Shown here in pieces: positions 36,225 through 43,665 of a stretch of DNA of 64,000 nt. Position numbers and translations under genes: made by a program. The notes below the pieces were generated by a model, which was not told the DNA's origin, did not search any database, and worked only from the letters and a program-made list of their open reading frames with translations. Location: contig CACWQT010000002.1 in NCBI GenBank assembly GCA_902763185.1, positions 1 to 64,000 on the forward strand, written 5' to 3'. The stretch comes from an uncultured Rhodospirillales bacterium. Its GTDB lineage: Bacteria > Pseudomonadota > Alphaproteobacteria > RF32 > CAG-239. Positions within the stretch are counted from its first letter, which is position 1. Every line of letters starts with the position of its first letter.

Positions 36225-36353
36225 ATCATGCAGGTGCCGCTGGCACTTTAAGGCGAAAAATTTTGAATGGATAGAAGTAAATGTCCTGTGGTGCAAATCC
36301 TAGTTTACAAAAAGATAAATGGATTTGCACCAATCAGGCTTCCATTTACGATT
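36225..36353. repeat. Composite structured repeat at the accD stop codon
   Basis: The left part (GTGCCGCTGGCAC hairpin, CTTTAAGGCG, TTTTGAATGGATAG) is the same module as at 22681-22730. The right part is a family B hairpin with GTAAATG/CATTTAC, CCTG/CAGG and a 10-bp GTGCAAATCC/GGATTTGCAC apex. It contains the GGCTTCC bulge and ends on the accD stop codon (opposite strand). Confidence 0.75.
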
Positions 36354-37221
36354 AGGCACTCAAATTTTCCTTTTTATAATTTGCCATCAACATAGATAAA
36401 ACTTTATCAACTGTTGCTTTCAAATCTTTACGTTCAACAACAATATCAATCATACCATGTTCTTTAAGATATTCGGCTGTTTGAAAACCTTCCGGAAGTT
36501 TTTCACGTATTGTCTGCTCAATCACGCGCTTTCCGGCAAAACCGATAGTTGCCCCACGCTCGGCAATATGTACATCCCCAATCATCGCAAAGGACGCGGA
36601 AACACCGCCGGTCGTCGGATCAGTAAAAATAGAAATATACGGCAACCCTTTTTCTTTAAGACGATTAATCGCAGCCGTTGTGCGCGCCATTTGCATTAAA
36701 GAGAGCATACCTTCTTGCATACGCGCTCCACCCGAAGCACTGGCAATAATCAGCGGACAATTATTATCATAGGCATACTCAGCCGCCGCAACGATTCCCT
36801 CGCCGACCGCCGTTCCCATTGAACCGCCCATAAATGCAAAATCCATCGCAGCCACCACTGATTCGATACCGGCCACTTTACCGATACCGACTTTGAGCGC
36901 ATCGGTATAACCGGTCTTTTTACGATAAACCTTAAGCCTGTCAGAATAACGCTGTGTATCCTTAAACTTTAACGGATCTTCTTTAACTGAAGGAAGAAGC
37001 ATAACCGTATAATACCCGTTATCAAACAATTCTTTTAAACGTTTATCAACAAACAAGCGAAGATGATGTCCGCACTTAGTGCAAACATAAAGAGATTGTT
37101 TCAACTCTTTGGAAAAAAGCATTTGCCCGCATTCCGGACACTTTACCCACAAATCATCAGAAATTTCTTTTTGAGTTGTTTTTTGAATTTTCGGTCTGAC
37201 AATATCCGTTAGCCAATTCAT
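36352..37221 (-). CDS. accD: Acetyl-CoA carboxylase carboxyltransferase subunit beta
   Basis: AccD with AccA transfers CO2 from biotin to acetyl-CoA to form malonyl-CoA. The 289-aa length is normal. The N-terminal zinc ribbon is seen as VKCPECGQMLF and YVCTKCGHHLRL. The carboxyltransferase core has FMGGSMGTAVGEGI, ASASGGARMQEGMLSLMQM and PYISIFTDPTTGGVSASFA. It follows lapA and ihfB on the minus strand. In many alphaproteobacteria trpFBA lie between lapA and accD, and folC follows; none of these is here. Confidence 0.97.
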   Translation of the reverse strand: MNWLTDIVRPKIQKTTQKEISDDLWVKCPECGQMLFSKELKQSLYVCTKCGHHLRLFVDKRLKELFDNGYYTVMLLPSVKEDPLKFKDTQRYSDRLKVYRKKTGYTDALKVGIGKVAGIESVVAAMDFAFMGGSMGTAVGEGIVAAAEYAYDNNCPLIIASASGGARMQEGMLSLMQMARTTAAINRLKEKGLPYISIFTDPTTGGVSASFAMIGDVHIAERGATIGFAGKRVIEQTIREKLPEGFQTAEYLKEHGMIDIVVERKDLKATVDKVLSMLMANYKKENLSA

Positions 37222-37246
37222 CGCATACCTCTATTATAATTATTTA

Positions 37247-37657
37247 TTATTCGTCATTATCCTGCTTGGAAGAAAACCAACCTTTAATCCGTTGCCCGAA
37301 CGTCGGAGCGTTTGCTTTTGCCTGTTTTTCGGCTTCTTGCAAAGAAGTTATTTGCTGATTAAGCACCTCATGCTCATGGTTGAGCTTGGCATGTTCTTTA
37401 GAAAGCGCTTTATTTTCCTTTTTTTGCTGACGCAAAAGCGCACGAACCGGCGCATATGCACTCCAAGCCGAAAGTCTGCCAAAAAAATATCCCAAACAGA
37501 ACAGCACAAAATAAACAATACTTGTGCCCACACGCTCCACCGGAAACCACTCCATATTAGTGAGCGGCCACAACGGCACAATCTCATTGTTTTGCACCAA
37601 GAAAACAATAAAAAACGCCAACAAAGGAAAGGCTATCAATAACTTCAAAATCCACAT
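37247..37657 (-). CDS. lapA: LapA-domain (DUF1049) inner-membrane protein
   Basis: The 136-aa protein has two membrane segments (LLIAFPLLAFFIVFLV and SIVYFVLFCLGYFFGRLSA). QNNEIVPLWPL lies between them, and a cytoplasmic coiled coil (KKENKALSKEHAKLNHEHEV) follows. This matches the LapA/DUF1049 family; E. coli LapA works with LapB in LPS assembly control. Its place between ihfB and accD is a conserved alphaproteobacterial arrangement. The equivalence to E. coli LapA function is inferred from domain only. Confidence 0.8.
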   Translation of the reverse strand: MWILKLLIAFPLLAFFIVFLVQNNEIVPLWPLTNMEWFPVERVGTSIVYFVLFCLGYFFGRLSAWSAYAPVRALLRQQKKENKALSKEHAKLNHEHEVLNQQITSLQEAEKQAKANAPTFGQRIKGWFSSKQDNDE

Positions 37658-37691
37658 GTTTGCCTCCTAACAGTCAAAAACACGCTTTAAG

Positions 37692-37973
37692 TTAGTTTTC
37701 ATTTAATTTGTCATGCAACTCTTTACCGACCTTAAAATGAACAATATTGCGGTCACCGATTTTAACTTTAGCACCGGTCCGCGGATTCTGTGCAATTCTC
37801 GGCTCGCGCTTATGAATAGAGAACACGCCGAAACCTCTGAATTCCACTCTATCCCCTTTAACCAAAGCCTCTGTGATGCTGGAAAAAATAACGCTGACAA
37901 TACGTTCAATTTCGCTCAGCAACAAGTTAGGGTTCTTTTTTGCAATTGTTTCAATTAATTCAGATCTAGTCAC
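37692..37973 (-). CDS. ihfB: Integration host factor subunit beta
   Basis: IHF bends DNA sharply at specific sites. The 93-aa protein begins TRSELIETIAKKNPNL and has the beta-arm region EFRGFGVFSIHKREPRIAQNPRTG, with the intercalating Pro in the NPRTG motif. This fits IhfB better than HU. It is the first gene of the ihfB-lapA-accD block on the minus strand. The IhfA partner is not in the window. Confidence 0.92.
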   Translation of the reverse strand: MTRSELIETIAKKNPNLLLSEIERIVSVIFSSITEALVKGDRVEFRGFGVFSIHKREPRIAQNPRTGAKVKIGDRNIVHFKVGKELHDKLNEN

Positions 37974-38049
37974 AATATACCTCTCAAAAAAATCAAATTA
38001 TTACTACTGCTCATAACACGAAAATTACTTTCTTGCTATATTTTTTTAT

Positions 38050-38706
38050 TCATTTTACACAAGTCTCAGCCCCTCTTATATACAGAGGTTTTGGAAAATC
38101 AAGTGTTTTCTCAAAATATTTTTGATATGCAACCTCAAACAATGCCTCAACACTTATAATCTCGGAAAGTTCAACTTGTTTAATTTGCAACCCTAACGGG
38201 ACAGAAAGAAGCCTTTCCACACCGTCTCCGATAAAACTGGTTTGATGATTCTTAAGCTTTTTGGCAATTTCCTCACGCGTTAAAGCCAACGGCTCGGTTA
38301 ATTTATTTAAGTATTCATCAAACATCTGAAAATAAAAATCCTCACGCTTGGTTTCAATCACCACCGCATTGTAAGTGGCTCGATTCTCCGGCTTTAGCAT
38401 TTTAGCATAAACTTCAAATGCGGAAACACCGGTAATCTTAAGCTCCAGTGCCCCCAGAGCCAAACCTCTGGCAAACGCAAGACCGGCCCTGACGCCGGTA
38501 AAAGACCCCGGCCCCGTGCAAACACCCAATAAATCCACATCAGCAAAACAAAGATGATGGTCTTTAAGCATTTTATCCACATCCATTGCCAGTTCCTCGG
38601 CTTGTCCGAATTCCATTAATTTTTCAATTTTAGCGATTCGCTTATTATCTTGAAACAGTCCGATAACTGTTCCGCCCGCCGTTGTGTCAAAAACTAAAGT
38701 ATGCAT
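38050..38706 (-). CDS. tsaB: tRNA threonylcarbamoyladenosine biosynthesis protein TsaB
   Basis: TsaB is the inactive paralogue of TsaD and scaffolds t6A synthesis at position 37 of ANN-decoding tRNAs. The 218-aa protein has the N-terminal LVFDTTAGGTVIGLF and the diagnostic CTGPGSFTGVRAGLAFARGLALG. Start choice is uncertain: the ATG at 38706 gives the family N-terminus, while a GTG at 38718 would add four residues. The partner genes tsaD, tsaE and rimI are not adjacent. Confidence 0.92.
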   Translation of the reverse strand: MHTLVFDTTAGGTVIGLFQDNKRIAKIEKLMEFGQAEELAMDVDKMLKDHHLCFADVDLLGVCTGPGSFTGVRAGLAFARGLALGALELKITGVSAFEVYAKMLKPENRATYNAVVIETKREDFYFQMFDEYLNKLTEPLALTREEIAKKLKNHQTSFIGDGVERLLSVPLGLQIKQVELSEIISVEALFEVAYQKYFEKTLDFPKPLYIRGAETCVK

Positions 38707-38823
38707 GTCGTTGTTCACTCTTTCAATTTTTAATTTGCCAACGCTTTATAAATAGCCTACAATCGCTATATATCAAAATTAAAAAACAAACAACCCTTAT
38801 TTTTGGCTTTTACGAGAAAAGAT

Positions 38824-40443
38824 ATGACCATAGAAACGATAACGAGAATATTGTATATTTGGCTGAGTATTTCGGCCGTTTTGCCTTTTATTATTGCATA
38901 CTTATTATACCGCAATCGCAAAACCGAAAGAAACTTACAAAAGGAAATCACAAATGCCCGTTTTTATGAAGAAACGCTGTTTGCCGCCAAAGATGGTTAT
39001 TTTACCTCTGCCGTTTATAAAAAGAAAGAATACCAACACTGCTCTCGCCGCTTAGCCACATTACTTAATCTTAAAAACGGTGAAAACAGCACTTGTGGTG
39101 AAATTTTCAATATTTTTATCCCTAATGATAAAGAAAAACTGACCACTTATTTTAATACCCTAAAAAAAGACGGTGTAGCCTTTGAAACCATCGCCAAAAC
39201 CAAAACCGATAAAAATTTTGTAATCACCGGTCAACGCATCAATTCTGCCGATTCGGAAATCAACGCCGACTGTCTGTGGTTTAGAGACATCAGCAAAGTC
39301 ACCGATTTTATTGACAGCGTCACGGAAGATGCCGATAAATGCCGCGCCGAACTACAGGATTTCCGCATTTTAATAGATAATATTCCCTGCCCGATTTCCA
39401 TGCGAGATGAAAATCTTAATATCAAAATCTTAAATAAACACTATTTACATTTGCTGGGATTAAAAGAATTTAAAGGCTTAAACAAAAAAAACTCCGTGTT
39501 GCATGATTTAGGCAACACCACCGATTTATTAGAATTGGCCAAGAATGCACGTTCTTCAAATACACCGCAAAAAAAGCAGATAAATATGCTAAGTAACGGG
39601 GACTTAAAACGATATGAAATAACCGAAACACCTTTCTATGACCCGTCCACCAAATTGACACGGATTATCGGCTCTCTTGTTGATATTACCGAATTTGACG
39701 AAGCCAAGCGCAACTATCGTTTCCACTTAGATTCGCACTTAGATATTTTAAGTGCATTAGATACCGCCTTTGGTATCATCAATGACAATCGTAACTTCAC
39801 TTTTGTTAATGCCGCCTTTATAAAAATGTGGAACTTACCGACAAACTTCTTTGAAAAAGCCCCACAATATAACGCCTTTTTAGATAAAATTCGCGAAATG
39901 GGCGTTCTTCCGGAAGTGCCGGATTTCAAAGCCTACAAAGATGAAGAAAATAAAATTTTTGAAAACCTGACCGAACAACATGAAGATTTGCTTTACATCC
40001 CTGACGGCAGAACTTTTCGTCGCATTATTGCACCGCACCCCGATGGCATATTGATTGCTTATGAAGATATCACCGAACATCTTGCAACCACACGTAAATT
40101 AAGTGATTCTACGGCAATTTTACAAGGTATTTTGAGCAACATTACCGATTCGGTTGCGCTTTTTTCACCAACCTTAAAGCTGACCTATTATAATGCGGCC
40201 TTTGCTAAGTTATGGAGTTTACCGGAAACTGCCGAAGCCCCGCTTTCTATCCGCGAACTTTTAGATAAACAAGAAAAAAATCTTCCCGAAATGGAAGACT
40301 GGCAAACATTCAGAGATAATATGCAAAAACATATTACCACTTGCACTCCGTTTACATTAAAACTCAAAAATAATAAAAAGATTAAGGTAACAACTGCAAT
40401 TTTGGCTGATATGAGTTTAATGCTCAGTTACCATAAAGAATAA
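38824..40443 (+). CDS. Membrane-anchored multi-PAS protein without a kinase domain
   Basis: The 539-aa protein has one N-terminal membrane segment (ILYIWLSISAVLPFIIAYLLY) and about four PAS-like domains. Segments such as FYDPSTKLTRIIGSLVDIT, DTAFGIINDNRNFTFVNAAF and DSVALFSPTLKLTYYNAAFAKLW are PAS signatures. The last two resemble the PAS region of DivL-type alphaproteobacterial sensors (ALDTAFGI..., WxLP). DivL-like proteins continue into a histidine-kinase-like domain; here translation stops right after the last PAS (TAILADMSLMLSYHKE), with no H-box or ATPase motifs in any frame nearby. It probably senses and relays by protein contact. The start at 38824 is preceded by GAGAAAAG. It is followed 10 nt later by a charged-protein gene. 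Confidence 0.7.
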   Translation: MTIETITRILYIWLSISAVLPFIIAYLLYRNRKTERNLQKEITNARFYEETLFAAKDGYFTSAVYKKKEYQHCSRRLATLLNLKNGENSTCGEIFNIFIPNDKEKLTTYFNTLKKDGVAFETIAKTKTDKNFVITGQRINSADSEINADCLWFRDISKVTDFIDSVTEDADKCRAELQDFRILIDNIPCPISMRDENLNIKILNKHYLHLLGLKEFKGLNKKNSVLHDLGNTTDLLELAKNARSSNTPQKKQINMLSNGDLKRYEITETPFYDPSTKLTRIIGSLVDITEFDEAKRNYRFHLDSHLDILSALDTAFGIINDNRNFTFVNAAFIKMWNLPTNFFEKAPQYNAFLDKIREMGVLPEVPDFKAYKDEENKIFENLTEQHEDLLYIPDGRTFRRIIAPHPDGILIAYEDITEHLATTRKLSDSTAILQGILSNITDSVALFSPTLKLTYYNAAFAKLWSLPETAEAPLSIRELLDKQEKNLPEMEDWQTFRDNMQKHITTCTPFTLKLKNNKKIKVTTAILADMSLMLSYHKE

Positions 40444-40453
40444 GGAGAAGCGT

Positions 40454-41212
40454 ATGAAAAAGAATTCTGATAAAAAAACACTGGATTGGACATTAAAAAA
40501 CTTTAACGATTCGGCAAATATTGATGAAAAGGTGAAAAAAAGAACCCAAAAATCCGCATCACAACCTCAATGTGCCAAAGGAGAAGCTCTGGAACACTTA
40601 CATCAAAATTTAACCGAAATTTTTGATGCGCCCGAAGATGAAAATGATGAATTTAAACCTTTTTTCAATATCAGCCTGATTGATGACGAACAAGAAGATA
40701 GCGACGAAAACGAGGATTCTGAAAAAAAACACCAAGAAACATTTCGTATCACCAAAGAACAACAAATGGCCGGAAAACTTAATGTAATAATGAATTCGGC
40801 AATTGCCGCCGATGCCGCAGGACTCCCGTCTGAAATTACCGCAAAAGATAAATCACGAGCCGCATCAGCTGAATACGATATACCTAAACTCCGCCGCAAA
40901 ACCATCAATGAAAAAATTGAAAAACCGCTTGAGTTAAAAGGAGAAATCCCCGAAGATAAACTGGAAACTTCCGTTTCAGCCATAAAAAAGGTAAAAAAGG
41001 CTTTACCCTCCGATTCGCTTAAAAATTTTCCGGCAGATGAACTTTTTGAATTGGACAAAGAAGATGACCCTAATGCCTTTGCTAAGCTCATTTTAGAAAA
41101 AACCGGGCGAAAAATCCCTAAGAGCAAAAAGAAACTGTCCGAAATCGCCAAAGACCTTAATCGCCTTGAACAAGAGGGGGCTATTGAGATAAAGAAAAAA
41201 GAAAGCGATTAA
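40454..41212 (+). CDS. Highly charged, probably disordered protein
   Basis: The 252-aa protein is rich in E, D and K and has no signal or membrane segment. It has an acidic middle (LIDDEQEDSDENEDSEKKHQ) and lysine-rich ends. Short conserved-looking pieces (DWTLKNFNDSANI, FRITKEQQMAGKLNVIMN, DDPNAFAKLILEKTGRKIP) may be binding motifs. I do not recognise the family. AAGGAGAAG lies 5 nt upstream, and it probably shares an mRNA with the PAS protein, so a regulatory partnership is plausible but unproven. Confidence 0.6.
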   Translation: MKKNSDKKTLDWTLKNFNDSANIDEKVKKRTQKSASQPQCAKGEALEHLHQNLTEIFDAPEDENDEFKPFFNISLIDDEQEDSDENEDSEKKHQETFRITKEQQMAGKLNVIMNSAIAADAAGLPSEITAKDKSRAASAEYDIPKLRRKTINEKIEKPLELKGEIPEDKLETSVSAIKKVKKALPSDSLKNFPADELFELDKEDDPNAFAKLILEKTGRKIPKSKKKLSEIAKDLNRLEQEGAIEIKKKESD

Positions 41213-41228
41213 ATTTAAGAAACAAAAA

Positions 41229-41257
41229 TTGACACTTATAAAAGTTTGTGATATTCT
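41229..41257 (+). promoter_or_regulatory. Sigma-70-type promoter of the PTS operon
   Basis: TTGACA (41229-41234), a 17-bp spacer and TATTCT (41252-41257) lie 35 nt upstream of the first gene of the EIIA-HPr-methyltransferase operon. Confidence 0.7.
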
Positions 41258-41291
41258 ATACATTGTTTAAAACGAGGACAAAGGGCAGACA

Positions 41292-41708
41292 ATGGAAAAT
41301 CAATATTACACACTGATAGAAAAGCAGGATTTTTTTGAAATCATTGAAAATAAGTTCGGCGAATTAGCCATATTTATTGACGCACGCAAAGGCGAGCCGA
41401 GCATGCCTTCTATGGAATATGACGGCAAATCAACCGCCTTATTAAAACGTGACAATCGTATTGCCGTCAAACTTGAAGGCATTAACAAAGAAACCGGCTC
41501 GGTTTTAGCCGAACAGGATTTTGTTATGGTTGTAGAGTTAGAAGGTGAAACAGTAGCACGCACTTATGGGGTTCCGGTAGAAACGGTTGAAGAATTTTCA
41601 TTCAAAGGGCGTCAAACCAGAGCCGATGAATTAGAACGTATTAAAAGCAAAGCTGAGCTGATTGCCGCGTTCGGTGCAGTTAGAGTTTGGAAAAGCGGAG
41701 AGAAATAA
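41292..41708 (+). CDS. Hypothetical protein heading the PTS operon
   Basis: The 138-aa acidic cytoplasmic protein is not recognised. The middle shows alternating strands (STALLKRDNRIAVKLEGI, EQDFVMVVELEGETVARTYG), suggesting a small beta-rich domain; the C-terminus is helical. In many alphaproteobacteria the gene before the PTS EIIA is hprK or rapZ, but no Walker motif or HPr-kinase signature is present here. It ends in TAATG, where its stop overlaps the EIIA start by one base. The tight coupling suggests a PTS-related job. Confidence 0.6.
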   Translation: MENQYYTLIEKQDFFEIIENKFGELAIFIDARKGEPSMPSMEYDGKSTALLKRDNRIAVKLEGINKETGSVLAEQDFVMVVELEGETVARTYGVPVETVEEFSFKGRQTRADELERIKSKAELIAAFGAVRVWKSGEK

Positions 41709-42106
41709 TGATTGGCATTGTCTTAGTTACCCATGGTAATTTAGCTGATGAATTTTTATCGGCAATGCAACACGTTGTCGGACGTCAGCCGCAAATTGCT
41801 ACAGCCTGCATTGGCCCCAATGATGATATGAATGAACGTCGCGATGATATTTTAAGCAAAGTTGAAGAAGTAGATTCAGGTGAAGGGGTAATTGTTTTGA
41901 CCGATATGTTTGGCGGTACGCCGTCAAATTTAGCCATTTCCATTATGGACAGAGCCAATATTGAAGTAATTGCCGGTATCAACCTGCCCATGCTCGTTAA
42001 GCTTGGGACTTTGCGCAAAGAAAAATCCCTCAAAGAGGCGGTTATGGGTGCCAAAGAGGCCGGTATCAAATACATCACCATTGCCTCAGAACTGTTAGGA
42101 AAATAG
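41708..42106 (+). CDS. PTS EIIA component, mannose family
   Basis: The 132-aa protein starts MIGIVLVTHGNLADEF, with His9 as the expected phosphorylation site. VIVLTDMFGGTPSNLAIS is the hallmark of the mannose-type EIIA fold. In alphaproteobacteria such stand-alone EIIA proteins usually act in a regulatory phosphorelay (EI-HPr-EIIA) rather than sugar uptake. GGAGAGAAATA precedes the ATG. HPr follows 1 nt after the stop. No EIIB or EIIC gene is present in the window. Confidence 0.92.
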   Translation: MIGIVLVTHGNLADEFLSAMQHVVGRQPQIATACIGPNDDMNERRDDILSKVEEVDSGEGVIVLTDMFGGTPSNLAISIMDRANIEVIAGINLPMLVKLGTLRKEKSLKEAVMGAKEAGIKYITIASELLGK

Positions 42107-42107
42107 T

Positions 42108-42386
42108 ATGGCTGATAAATTATCTGTAGAATTGATGATACAAAACGAACGTGGACTTCATGCCAGAGCTGCCGCAAACTTTGTCAAAGCAATAGAGGAT
42201 TTGGATGCCGATGTTGAAGTTGAACGTTTAGGACAAACCGTCGGCGGATTATCCATTATGGGCTTAATGATGTTAGCAGCTGCCAAAGGCACTACAATTA
42301 AAATTTCTGCGACAGGCAATGAGGCAGAGCTGGCCATTAAGAATTTAACCGATTTGATTAACAACAAATTTGGCGAGGAAAAATGA
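42108..42386 (+). CDS. HPr family phosphocarrier protein
   Basis: The 92-aa protein carries phosphate on His18 in NERGLHARAAANFV. The second regulatory site Ser49 is kept in GGLSIMGLMMLAAAKG, the target of HPr kinase in organisms that have it. No hprK is seen here, so the kinase may lie elsewhere. The gene overlaps the methyltransferase start by 4 nt (ATGA). Confidence 0.94.
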   Translation: MADKLSVELMIQNERGLHARAAANFVKAIEDLDADVEVERLGQTVGGLSIMGLMMLAAAKGTTIKISATGNEAELAIKNLTDLINNKFGEEK

Positions 42387-43315
42387 GCGGCACACCTGCC
42401 CCACGCAATAAGACACTGTTTCTGACACCGGAAGAGATAGATGCTTATTCCGCCAAAGCCATTACATTGACCGGAAAGACCAAAGCTAAAGACATTATTG
42501 ATAAGACCATTTGGCAGGATACTTTTGAAGCCCTAAAACTTTTGCCGGCCGATTTTGCCGATTTAGTAATTGTTGATCCGCCATATAATTTAACCAAAAA
42601 ATTTGGCACTAAAGAATTTAAATCCATGGATTGGAACACTTACAAAAAATGGATGGATAAGTGGTTGGCAGAGATTTTTATATCCCTAAAGCCGAACGGA
42701 ACATTATATATCTGCTCGGACTGGAACACCTCTATTGCCATTCCTGAGATAGCCGGCAAATATTTTTTATTAAAGAACCGGATTACATGGGAAAGAGAAA
42801 AGGGTAGAAGTTCCGGAACAAACTGGAAAAACTGTATGGAAGATATATGGTTTTTTACCAAATCTGCAGATTATACGTTTAATTTGGATGCGGTAAAGTT
42901 AAAACGTCCGGTATTAGCTCCGTATAAAGATGATAACGGCGTACCGAAAGACTGGCAAGAAGATGAAGAGTTAGAGGGCGGAAAGTTTCGCTTAACCGCA
43001 CCTTCAAATTTATGGACAGATATATCTATACCGTTTTGGTCAATGCCGGAGAATACGCCACACCCGACACAAAAGCCGGAGAAATTGATTGCCAAATTGA
43101 TTTTAGCCTCAAGTAATGAGGGAGAAGTTGTGTTTGACCCGTTTTTAGGCTCAGGAACGACGTCGGTGACTGCCAAAAAGTTAGGTCGGCACTATGTCGG
43201 GATAGAGAGAGAAAAAGAATATGTAGCACTGGCGGAAAAGAGATTAGAACGTGCGGAAACCGACAAGACCATACAAGGGTATGAAGACGGCGTATTTAAG
43301 CTAAGACACAGTTAA
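42383..43315 (+). CDS. Orphan adenine-type DNA methyltransferase
   Basis: The 310-aa protein is a beta-class amino-methyltransferase. The catalytic motif VDPPYNL comes before the SAM-binding FDPFLGSGTT, and HPTQKPEKL lies between. It starts RNKTLFLTPEEIDAYSAK, like stand-alone N6-adenine methylases such as DpnA-type enzymes. It lacks the extra C-terminal domain of the cell-cycle enzyme CcrM, so GANTC specificity cannot be assumed. No restriction endonuclease gene is adjacent. Coupling to HPr (4-nt overlap) makes it part of the PTS operon. A family A repeat begins 1 nt after the stop. Confidence 0.88.
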   Translation: MSGTPAPRNKTLFLTPEEIDAYSAKAITLTGKTKAKDIIDKTIWQDTFEALKLLPADFADLVIVDPPYNLTKKFGTKEFKSMDWNTYKKWMDKWLAEIFISLKPNGTLYICSDWNTSIAIPEIAGKYFLLKNRITWEREKGRSSGTNWKNCMEDIWFFTKSADYTFNLDAVKLKRPVLAPYKDDNGVPKDWQEDEELEGGKFRLTAPSNLWTDISIPFWSMPENTPHPTQKPEKLIAKLILASSNEGEVVFDPFLGSGTTSVTAKKLGRHYVGIEREKEYVALAEKRLERAETDKTIQGYEDGVFKLRHS

Positions 43316-43316
43316 C

Positions 43317-43439
43317 GGGTGCGTAGCACCCCGCCTCGCACGTAGCGAAGCCTCGCGGCTTGAGCGGCGACGAAGTCGCTTAAGTGCCGAGCAAAGCGCA
43401 AAATGATTTTTTTGTAGAACAAAAAAATCATGCTCGGCA
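43317..43439. repeat. Family A structured 3' element after the methyltransferase
   Basis: It starts GGGTGC-GTA-GCACCC, followed by CGTAGCGAAGCCTCGCGGCT (43331-43350) and GCGGCGACGAAGTCGCT. It ends in a stem of outer arms TGCCGAGC/GCTCGGCA (43385-43392, 43432-43439) around a 13-bp A/T stem (43403-43415, 43419-43431). Confidence 0.8.
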
Positions 43440-43665
43440 GATTTTACACTCTCACCATAAAAGTTCTCCACAACACACACCTGAGCTATCAAATTGCTCC
43501 GTGCGGTTATGGATAACTTTTTTTCCAATTAAAAATTCCCCCTCATTTGCCCTGACGTCATTTAAGGCGGAAAAACTCTAAATAGATATTGAGTTTTCCC
43601 CGATAACCGCCTATATATAGATAAGTTTACTTTAATAGAAATATAGAAATAGGGAAACATCGCAG
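43440..43665. other. Upstream region of ftsH with a hairpin module
   Basis: Between the family A element and ftsH is AT-rich DNA. It contains GCCCTGACGTCATTTAAGGC (43549-43568), a hairpin GGCGG/CCGCC enclosing AAAACTC/GAGTTTT (to 43611), and TATATATAG. The first motif also occurs at 22788-22807. No gene is seen. Confidence 0.6.

Noticed and set aside
40603..41151. 182-codon serine-rich frame antisense to the charged protein gene
   Set aside because: The serine/phenylalanine-rich content is the mirror of lysine/glutamate/aspartate codons on the coding strand.
42383..43315. Assignment of the methyltransferase as CcrM (GANTC)
   Set aside because: It lacks the C-terminal extension typical of CcrM, and its N-terminus resembles other adenine methylases.
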